A stretch of DNA of 10,060 bases from AC-37 sp036382905 (GTDB taxonomy: Bacteria > Actinomycetota > Thermoleophilia > Solirubrobacterales > Thermoleophilaceae), in the NCBI GenBank assembly GCA_036382905.1, contig DASVPL010000166.1:1-10060 (forward strand), written 5' to 3'. The notes beneath the pieces are model-generated. The model saw nothing but the letters and a program-made list of their open reading frames with translations. It did not search any database and had not been told where the DNA came from. This document shows, in pieces, positions 4,863 through 10,060 of the stretch. Position numbers and translations under genes: made by a program. Numbering within the stretch: the first letter of the stretch is position 1; each line of letters opens with the position of its first letter.

Positions 4863-6371
4863 TCAGCCCAGCGCCGCGAGCACCTCGGCCGCCGCGCGCC
4901 GCCCGGACCGCACCGCGCCGTCCATGTAGCCGTTCCAGAACGTCGCCGTCTCGGCTCCCGCCCAGTGGATGCGGCCGACCGGGCGCCGCAGCGCCTCGCC
5001 GTAGTCGAGCAGCACGCCGGGAGGGGTGAAGCCGACGAAGCAGCCGCGCGTCCAGGGGTCGCTCGACCAGTCGCGCTCGACGTAGCGCCGCGGCGCGAGC
5101 GCCTCCTCGCCGAACAGGTCGGCGAAGTTCCTCAGCACCGCGGCGCGGCGCTCGCCCTCGGACAGGCGCGAGTGGCGGCGTGCGAACGATCCCTCGACGA
5201 AGCCGAGCAGGACGCCCGGGCCGCCGTCCGGAGGCGAGTTGTCGAAGGTGATCCGCGCCGGACCCTGGTCGCTGACCGCCTGCCCGGACAGGCCGCGCTC
5301 GCGCCAGAACGGGCGGTCGTAGATCGCCTGGCACTTGATGGCTGAGCCCTGCGGCATCCGCTGCGTGAGCTGGTTGCGGAGCGCAGGCATCGCGGGTCGG
5401 TAGTCGATCCGCCCCGCCAGGGCTGGCGGCAGGGTGACCACCACGCGCTTCGCGGCCACGTTCCCTCGGGGGCCGCGCAGCACGGCCTGCTTGCGATCCT
5501 GACCGATCCGCCGCACCGGCCACCCGAGCCGCACGCGCTCGCCGAGCCGGGCGGCGGCGCGCAGCGCGATCTCCTGCGAGCCGCCCAAGAAGCGGCTCTC
5601 CTGCGCTCCGCCGGCGGTGTTCAGCAGCCGCTCGAAGTTGCCGGGGTTCTGCTCGTCCCCCGCTGCCCGGATGTAGAAGAGGAGGTGGAGCAGCGAGACG
5701 TCGCGCGGCTCGGCGGCGTAGAGCGCGCCCACGCCCAGGTCGACGAGGAAGCGACCGCCCGGGCTCGCCGTGTTCTCCCTGATCCAGGTGTCGGCGGTCT
5801 TGCCGTCGTACTCCTCGGCCCGCGGCGCCTGCCATGGCGCGTCGAGCGGCACCGCGGCCGCCATCTCGTTCAGCTGCGCCAGCGCCGCGCCCGCCTCGGC
5901 GGAGCCGGGATCGGGCGGGATCGCTCCGAGCAGCGGCGTGTCGGGGCGGTACGGGAGCTTGCGGCCCTCGCGGAGAAAGAGGTAGTCGCCCTCGTTGTAG
6001 GTCGCGAACGTCTCGACCCCGAGCTCCCGCGCCCAGTCGCGGACCACGTCCTGCGTCGGGCCGACCCACTGCCCGCCGACCTCGATCACCTCGCCGTCGC
6101 CGATCGGCTCGTTCAGTACACGGCCCCCCACCCGGTCGCGCGCCTCGAGCACGATCACCGAGCGGCCGGCACGGCGGATGGCCTCGGCCGCGGCGAGACC
6201 GCTGAGGCCGGCACCGACCACGACCACCTCGGCGCGCGGCGTGGCCGGCTTGCGGCGCGTGCGGGCGGCCGCACGTCCCGGCACCGCCGCCACGACCGCT
6301 CCGGCCGCCGCCCCGGCGACGACACCGCGACGCGTCACGCCGCGGCGGTCTCGCTCGCTCGACGGAGGCAC
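4863..6371 (-). CDS. Tat-exported flavin monoamine oxidase-like enzyme
   Basis: The product is 502 residues from GTG 6371, two bases after the previous gene's stop; GTG 6338 would drop 11 residues. A twin-arginine signal (TRRGVVAG, residues 13-20) with an Ala-rich core predicts export in folded form. Residues 48-85 are the FAD-binding Rossmann motif (VVVVGAGLSGLAAAEAIRRA, then LEARDRVGGRV), followed by GGQWVGPTQ. Residues QGSAIKC carry Lys346, matching the conserved lysine near flavin N5. The C-terminus (GRIHWAGAETATFWNGYMDG) closely follows animal MAO. Cys444 (RGCFVGF) sits where MAO A/B attach FAD covalently, and the two cage aromatics are Phe445 and Tyr482. Such enzymes oxidise amines to imines, releasing H2O2. 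Substrate is unknown. It forms an operon with the membrane protein upstream. Confidence 0.92.
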   Translation of the reverse strand: MPPSSERDRRGVTRRGVVAGAAAGAVVAAVPGRAAARTRRKPATPRAEVVVVGAGLSGLAAAEAIRRAGRSVIVLEARDRVGGRVLNEPIGDGEVIEVGGQWVGPTQDVVRDWARELGVETFATYNEGDYLFLREGRKLPYRPDTPLLGAIPPDPGSAEAGAALAQLNEMAAAVPLDAPWQAPRAEEYDGKTADTWIRENTASPGGRFLVDLGVGALYAAEPRDVSLLHLLFYIRAAGDEQNPGNFERLLNTAGGAQESRFLGGSQEIALRAAARLGERVRLGWPVRRIGQDRKQAVLRGPRGNVAAKRVVVTLPPALAGRIDYRPAMPALRNQLTQRMPQGSAIKCQAIYDRPFWRERGLSGQAVSDQGPARITFDNSPPDGGPGVLLGFVEGSFARRHSRLSEGERRAAVLRNFADLFGEEALAPRRYVERDWSSDPWTRGCFVGFTPPGVLLDYGEALRRPVGRIHWAGAETATFWNGYMDGAVRSGRRAAAEVLAALG

Positions 6372-6373
6372 GC

Positions 6374-6799
6374 CTAGAAGATCTGCGCGTCCGCGAAGCC
6401 CGCGAGCAGCACGGAGAACCCGCCGATCTCGGCGAGGATCAGCGCATACATGAAGGCGTGGGTGCCCGGCACCGGGTCGCGGAACTGGTTGTCGGTGTCG
6501 CGGCGCAGGCCGTGGACCATGTAGCCGAACACCGCGGCGGCGAAGAAGAGGACGAGCGCGCCCGCGGCGAGGAGGTTCACCAGGGTGCTCCAGGCGCTCA
6601 GCTCGACGAACGTCGCGACGAGCAGGATCGCGAACGAGTAGAGGAGCGCGGCGCGGTGGGCCGTGTCGGTGTAGGGGTGCGCGAGCGCGTTCTCGGAGGT
6701 CGCCATCTGGCGGTACTTCACGATCCCGAGCGAGAGCGCCCAGATGAACATCAGGCCGGCGGCCGCCAGCACCGCCGTCGTGTCGTCCCCCAGCGTCAC
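6374..6799 (-). CDS. four-helix integral membrane protein of unknown function
   Basis: The product is 141 residues from a GTG at 6799. Four hydrophobic segments are visible at about residues 9-27, 49-70, 73-97 and 114-135, with basic residues between them. Histidines lie at or near the helix ends (His41, His48, His96, His114) and acidic Glu66 and Glu124 fall inside helices, which is suggestive of a cofactor or proton role but not proof. I do not recognise the family. The stop at 6374 is two bases from the start of the exported amine oxidase gene, so the two are almost certainly co-transcribed and possibly coupled in translation. A function tied to the oxidase, such as electron transfer or membrane anchoring, is inference. 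No ribosome site precedes the start; a TTTAAT hexamer eight bases upstream suggests a leaderless message. Confidence 0.85.
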   Translation of the reverse strand: MTLGDDTTAVLAAAGLMFIWALSLGIVKYRQMATSENALAHPYTDTAHRAALLYSFAILLVATFVELSAWSTLVNLLAAGALVLFFAAAVFGYMVHGLRRDTDNQFRDPVPGTHAFMYALILAEIGGFSVLLAGFADAQIF

Positions 6800-6807
6800 G
6801 GCGAGGG

Positions 6808-6813
6808 ATTAAA
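6808..6813 (-). promoter_or_regulatory. possible -10 box for a leaderless transcript
   Basis: TTTAAT on the minus strand lies eight bases before the GTG at 6799, so transcription would begin at or next to the start codon. It is the only A/T-rich hexamer in the 71-bp gap and no Shine-Dalgarno sequence is present. A good -35 at normal spacing is not visible (TTGTCA at 6837-6842 is too far). Confidence 0.35.
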
Positions 6814-6823
6814 CCGGAGCGGT

Positions 6824-6851
6824 GGCGGCGCGTGTGTGACAACACGCCGCC
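6824..6851 (-). terminator. hairpin after the delta-60 gene, possible terminator
   Basis: GGCGGC plus GTGT (with a 2-base bulge) pairs with ACAC plus GCCGCC around a six-base loop, giving ten G+C-rich pairs. It starts 19 bases after the stop of the delta-60 gene in the direction of transcription. No long T-run follows, so it would be a non-classical terminator. It separates that gene from the membrane protein/oxidase pair. Confidence 0.4.
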
Positions 6852-6870
6852 GCGGGGACCGGGGACCCGG

Positions 6871-8892
6871 CTACCGGAGCGTGAGGGTTCGCGTCGAGAT
6901 CCGTGCCGTTCCGTTCACGGTCATCGTGGCGGTCACCACGACGCGGAGGCTCCCCCGCCTGCGCAGGGCGCGGGCCGCGGGGCCGGTCAGCCTGGGTCGC
7001 GCCGTCGCGGTCCCGCCGGACGGGATCCTGACGGAGGCGCGACCGACCGTGACCCTGCGACTCGCCGCGGGCCCGACGCGCCGGTGGCGCACGTAGGGGA
7101 GGACGACCTGCTCGGGGACCGTGATCAGGATCGTGCCTCTGCACGATCCCGCCGGGATCTCGATGCAGCGGACCCGGACCGGCACGATGCCGGTGTTCTG
7201 GAGCTTCAGCGGCTGGGGCGGCAGCACGATCGGCCTCACGTTCGCGGGGATCAGCTCGAGGCCGCCCGGCACGATCTGGCCGGCGAGGCCGCCGCCGGGC
7301 TCGGGGGTCGGGATGGGGACGCCGCCGCCGGTGGAGCCGGTGCTGCCGGTGGTGTCCCCGGTGCTGCCGGTGGATCCGTCGCCGGTGCCGGTCGAGCCGT
7401 CGCCAGTGCCGGTGGAGCCGCCGGTGTCACCGGTCGAACCGCCGCTGCCGCCGTCGCCGGTGCCAGTGGATCCGTCGCCGGTGCCAGTGGATCCGTCGCC
7501 GGTGCCAGTGGAGCCGTCGCCAGTGCCGGTGGAGCCGTCGCCGGTGCCAGTGGATCCGTCGCCGGTCGAGCCGCCGCTGCCGCCGTCGCCGGTGCCGCCC
7601 GTGGAGCCGCCGCTGCCGCCGGTGCCCTCGTCACCCGCGGCCGTGTAGCGCGCCAGCGCGAACTGCCGCGCGGAGCCGTCGGCGTTGCCGTTGCCGGCGC
7701 CTGCCGCGAGGATCTGCCCGTCGGCCTGCACCGCCACGTCGTACGCGCCGCTGCGCTGCCCGATCGCGGTCGTGACCGAGCCGCCCGAGCCGAAGGTCGA
7801 ATCGAGCGCGCCGTCCGCCTCGAAGCGGGACACCGCGAAGGTGGATCCGCTGGCGCCGATCGACTCGCCCACTACGACGAGGCGACCGTCCTGCTGGCGT
7901 GCGACCCCGCTCGCGATGGTGGCCATCTGACCCGCGTGCGCGAACGCGACCCCGCGGGTCCCGAAGGAGCTGTCGAGCGCGCCGTCGGCGCTGTAACGGG
8001 TGAGCGCAGCCTTGTAGACGAAACCGTCGACCGCTCCGCCGACGGCCACGAGCCGTCCGGCGGGATCGGCGATGAGGCCGGTGGCCTGGCCCCCGCCGCC
8101 CACCGTGGTCAGCACCGAACCGCCCGATCCGAAGCTCGTGTCGAGCGACCCGCCGGCGCTGTAGCGGGCCAGGGCGAACCGGGCTCCGCCGCTCTCGCTG
8201 GCGCTACCGGCCGCGACCAGCCGCCCGTCCGCCTGCCGCACGAGCGCCATGGCCACCGCACCGTCGGTCCCGAGCGGCGTGGTCGTCTTGCCGCGCGTGC
8301 CGAAGCTCGTGTCGAGGTCGCCAGCGCCGGTGAAGCGCGCGAGGGCGAAGCGCTGTGCGCCGCTGACCTTCGCCTGCCCGGCGAGCACGATCCGGCCGTC
8401 CGGCTGGATGGCGAGGTCCCATGCGGTGGCCTCGTTGCCGACCGCGGCGGTGGCCATGCCGTCTGCGCTGAACGAGGAGTCGAGCGAGCCGTCGGCGTTG
8501 TAGCGCGCGACGGCGAAGTCGCCCGAGCCGGTGCCGGCGGCGACGATCTTGCCGTCGGGCTGGAGCGCGACGGCCTGCGCCACCGAGCTCGAGCCGATGC
8601 CGGTGAGGACCTTGCCCGCCGTCCCGAACGCCGGGTCGAGTGAGCCGTCGACGTCGTAGCGCGCCAGCGCGAAGCGGTAGCGGGTGCCGTCCCAGGCCGT
8701 ACCGGCCGCGACGGTCTTGCCGTCCGGCTGGAGCGCGATGTCGCGCACGTAGTCGTCGGAACCCAGCACGGTGGCCGCGATGCCGCCGCTGCCGAACGTC
8801 GGATCGAGCGATCCGGGTGCGGCGAGAGCCGCCGGCGCGGTGGCCAGAGCGGCGAAGAAGGTGCATGCGGCTGCGAGCCTGAGCCTGATCAT
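6871..8892 (-). CDS. secreted delta-60-repeat beta-propeller protein with Gly/Ser/Thr linker
   Basis: The product is 673 residues from ATG 8892, with AAGGA nine bases upstream. An upstream in-frame start at 8949 is unlikely because the signal peptide begins at 8892. Residues 1-24 are a Sec signal peptide ending ALA. Residues 28-420 hold seven delta-60 repeats of 52-59 residues. Each opens with a motif like SLDPTFGSGG, continues through a core like ALQPDGKIVAAG and closes with FALARY plus a short turn. Seven units fit one closed seven-bladed propeller. Residues 421-524 are a low-complexity Gly/Ser/Thr/Asp linker encoded by a 21-bp tandem repeat. Residues 525-673 form a beta-rich Arg-rich domain with two cysteines (Cys-Ile-Glu-Ile... 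and SCRG). No sortase signal or C-terminal helix is visible, so attachment is unclear. A binding or structural surface role is likely; no enzyme motif is seen. Confidence 0.9.
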   Translation of the reverse strand: MIRLRLAAACTFFAALATAPAALAAPGSLDPTFGSGGIAATVLGSDDYVRDIALQPDGKTVAAGTAWDGTRYRFALARYDVDGSLDPAFGTAGKVLTGIGSSSVAQAVALQPDGKIVAAGTGSGDFAVARYNADGSLDSSFSADGMATAAVGNEATAWDLAIQPDGRIVLAGQAKVSGAQRFALARFTGAGDLDTSFGTRGKTTTPLGTDGAVAMALVRQADGRLVAAGSASESGGARFALARYSAGGSLDTSFGSGGSVLTTVGGGGQATGLIADPAGRLVAVGGAVDGFVYKAALTRYSADGALDSSFGTRGVAFAHAGQMATIASGVARQQDGRLVVVGESIGASGSTFAVSRFEADGALDSTFGSGGSVTTAIGQRSGAYDVAVQADGQILAAGAGNGNADGSARQFALARYTAAGDEGTGGSGGSTGGTGDGGSGGSTGDGSTGTGDGSTGTGDGSTGTGDGSTGTGDGSTGTGDGGSGGSTGDTGGSTGTGDGSTGTGDGSTGSTGDTTGSTGSTGGGVPIPTPEPGGGLAGQIVPGGLELIPANVRPIVLPPQPLKLQNTGIVPVRVRCIEIPAGSCRGTILITVPEQVVLPYVRHRRVGPAASRRVTVGRASVRIPSGGTATARPRLTGPAARALRRRGSLRVVVTATMTVNGTARISTRTLTLR
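7321..7632 (-). repeat. 21-bp tandem repeat coding for the Gly/Ser/Thr linker
   Basis: Plus-strand units of 21 bp begin GCCGGTGCCAGTGGATCC and end CGTC with few changes. Five full consecutive copies cover 7456-7560 and two more cover 7381-7422. Imperfect relatives rich in CCGCTGCCG fill the rest. Each unit encodes seven residues (GDGSTGT), so copy-number changes keep the reading frame and would only lengthen or shorten the linker. Several copies are identical or differ at one or two bases, which suggests recent duplication. Confidence 0.8.
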
Positions 8893-8901
8893 CCGGGGGT
8901 G

Positions 8902-8906
8902 TCCTT
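8902..8906 (-). promoter_or_regulatory. ribosome binding site deciding the delta-60 start
   Basis: AAGGA on the minus strand lies nine bases before ATG 8892. It favours this ATG over the in-frame upstream codon at 8949. Confidence 0.55.
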
Positions 8907-8942
8907 TCCCCTCGTGGTGCTGGATGAGCTGGCGGCCGAGCT

Positions 8943-8960
8943 GTCTCAACGAGCTGAGAC
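8943..8960. promoter_or_regulatory. inverted repeat in the delta-60/kinase divergent gap
   Basis: GTCTCA (8943-8948) and TGAGAC (8955-8960) form perfect 6-bp arms around ACGAGC. The site is about 50 bp upstream of the delta-60 start and may be an operator or a leader hairpin. The rest of the gap (8961-9128) has no gene. It contains two loose copies of CATGAGC followed by GGTTGA (from 8997 and from 9041) of unknown meaning. Confidence 0.35.
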
Positions 8961-9128
8961 CTCTAGCTTTGCGTCCCCGCCTCGCGACGGGTTTGCCATG
9001 AGCAGCCGAGTCGAGGGTTGATCGGCCGGTGGAGCCGCGGCATGAGCGTTCTGGACGGTTGACCGAACGCCGGGCCCGGCGCTGGCGCGGAGCCGCGCCC
9101 CACCGGCGCGGCGGCTAAGGTCGCGCCC

Positions 9129-10060
9129 GTGATCGGCAGGCAGCTCGGCGGCTACCGGATCGAGTCCGTGATCGGGCGCGGCGGCATGGGGATCGTCTAC
9201 CTCGCCGAGCAGACGCGGCTCGAGCGCCGCGTGGCGCTGAAGGTCATCACGCCGGAGCTGGCGCACGACGTGGGGTTCCGGACGCGGTTCGAGCGCGAGT
9301 CGCGGCTCGCGGCCTCGATCGACCACCCCAACGTGGTCCCCGTGTACGAGGCGGGCGAAGCCGACGGGCTCCTCTACATCGCCATGCGCCACGTGCGCGG
9401 GACCGACCTCAAGGCGCTCCTGACCCAGGGCCCGCTCGATCCGGGGCGGGCGGTCGAGCTGGTCGGACAGGTGGCTGCCGCGCTCGATGCCGCCCACGCG
9501 AGCGGGCTCGTCCACCGCGACGTGAAGCCGGGCAACATCCTGATCGAGCCGATCCCGGGAGGCGAGCGCGCCTACCTGTCCGACTTCGGGCTCACGAAGC
9601 GGCTCTCGTCGGCAAGCGGGATCACCGAGACGGGCTTCGTGGTCGGGACGCTCGACTACATCGCGCCCGAGCAGGTGCAGGGGGCCGCGATCGACGCGCG
9701 CACGGACGTCTACGCGCTCGCGTGCGTCCTGTTCCACGCGCTCAGCGGGCGGGTTCCGTTCGTGCGCGAGAACGACATGGCGAAGATGTACGCGCACGCG
9801 AACCTGCCGGCGCCCGCGTTGCTCGAGGCGGCGCCGCACGTGCCGGCCGCGCTCGGCGAGGTGGTGGCGCGCGGGATGGCGAAGGAGGCCGGCGAGCGCT
9901 TTGCGTCGGCGGGTGACCTCGGGCGGGCCGCCAGCGCCGCGGTGCACGGCCACGCGCCCACCATGGCCGAGCGCAGCGTGGCCGTGGGTGCCGCCGCGCC
10001 GGGGCAGGAGACCGTGGCGGACACGCCGCTCCCGCCGCCCCCGGACCCGCCCACGGCGCA
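9129..10060 (+). CDS. Hanks-type Ser/Thr protein kinase (PknB-like), 3' end missing
   Basis: The frame is open from GTG 9129 to the window edge (310 residues). AAGG lies eight bases before the start. The kinase domain covers about residues 9-275 with all catalytic signatures. These are the glycine-rich loop GRGGMGIVY (16-24), Lys38 in VALK, helix-C Glu57, catalytic loop HRDVKPGN with Asp131 and Asn136, Asp152 of DFG, and GTLDYIAPEQ for the activation segment end. It is an RD kinase, so activation-loop phosphorylation probably controls it. A Pro/Ala-rich linker follows from about residue 278. In related actinobacterial kinases a transmembrane helix and an extracellular sensor come next, but these lie beyond the window. 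It transfers phosphate from ATP to Ser/Thr of target proteins; targets are unknown. It is divergent from the secreted delta-60 protein gene. Confidence 0.95.
   Translation, partial: MIGRQLGGYRIESVIGRGGMGIVYLAEQTRLERRVALKVITPELAHDVGFRTRFERESRLAASIDHPNVVPVYEAGEADGLLYIAMRHVRGTDLKALLTQGPLDPGRAVELVGQVAAALDAAHASGLVHRDVKPGNILIEPIPGGERAYLSDFGLTKRLSSASGITETGFVVGTLDYIAPEQVQGAAIDARTDVYALACVLFHALSGRVPFVRENDMAKMYAHANLPAPALLEAAPHVPAALGEVVARGMAKEAGERFASAGDLGRAASAAVHGHAPTMAERSVAVGAAAPGQETVADTPLPPPPDPPTA

Noticed and set aside
6377..6845. Extension of the amine oxidase frame upstream to 6845
   Set aside because: The extra residues are Arg/Pro-rich without homology and lie over the membrane protein gene, which has four clear hydrophobic helices. 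The Tat signal marks the true N-terminus near 6371.
7381..7560. CRISPR-like array
   Set aside because: The 21-bp units are directly adjacent with no unique spacers and encode a regular peptide repeat in frame.
6832..8643. 603-codon open frame on the plus strand opposite the delta-60 gene
   Set aside because: Composition is a Gly/Ala/Arg mix produced by reading G+C-rich codons in the wrong frame. The minus strand has a signal peptide, seven regular repeats and a good ribosome site.
8997..9062. Two copies of CATGAGC followed by GGTTGA
   Set aside because: Inner spacing differs (12 and 9 bases) and the shared blocks are short, so chance is a fair explanation.

Overview
The window is about 70% G+C with GTG and TTG starts alongside ATG. 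It carries protein families typical of high-GC Actinomycetota: VOC proteins, an ArsR/AHSA1 pair, NarL-type and AraC-type regulators, a Tat-exported amine oxidase, a delta-60-repeat surface protein and a PknB-type kinase. The delta-60 protein with a Gly/Ser/Thr linker and an Arg-rich beta C-terminal domain recalls soil Thermoleophilia (Solirubrobacterales-like). That placement is an inference from gene content, not from a marker gene. No rRNA, tRNA, CRISPR, IS or phage gene was seen.

Layout. 1-432 (-): VOC protein, cut by the left edge. 452-1174 (+): small lipoprotein of unknown function. 1162-1566 (-): second VOC protein, overlapping the lipoprotein gene tail to tail by 13 bp. 1677-2012 (+) and 2009-2590 (+): ArsR repressor translationally coupled to an AHSA1/SRPBCC protein; an AT-rich dyad lies in the divergent gap to the VOC gene. 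2591-2930: regulatory-looking gap with a possible 20-residue ORF on the minus strand, a heptamer repeated every 20-21 bp and a perfect LexA-type palindrome. 2931-3557 (+): orphan NarL/LuxR-type regulator with a degenerate receiver. 3558-3793: gap with two inverted repeats. 3794-4846 (+): unusual fusion of an FMN-reductase-like flavodoxin domain to an AraC HTH. 6799 to 4863 (-): two tightly linked genes, a four-helix membrane protein and a Tat-exported monoamine-oxidase-like flavoenzyme. 8892-6871 (-): secreted seven-repeat delta-60 protein whose linker is encoded by a 21-bp tandem repeat. 9129-10060 (+): Hanks-type Ser/Thr kinase, cut by the right edge and divergent from the delta-60 gene.

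How the genes may work together. Three local units can be argued. First, ArsR with AHSA1 and the divergent VOC gene looks like a small self-regulated ligand-responsive module. Second, the membrane protein and amine oxidase form a probable operon for oxidation of an amine outside the cytoplasm, convergent with the FMN/AraC fusion, which could be a flavin- or redox-responsive regulator. Third, the LuxR-type gene may be under SOS control. No complete defence or biosynthetic system is visible. The most unusual items are the FMN-reductase/AraC fusion and the dense regulatory region ahead of the degenerate LuxR-type regulator.
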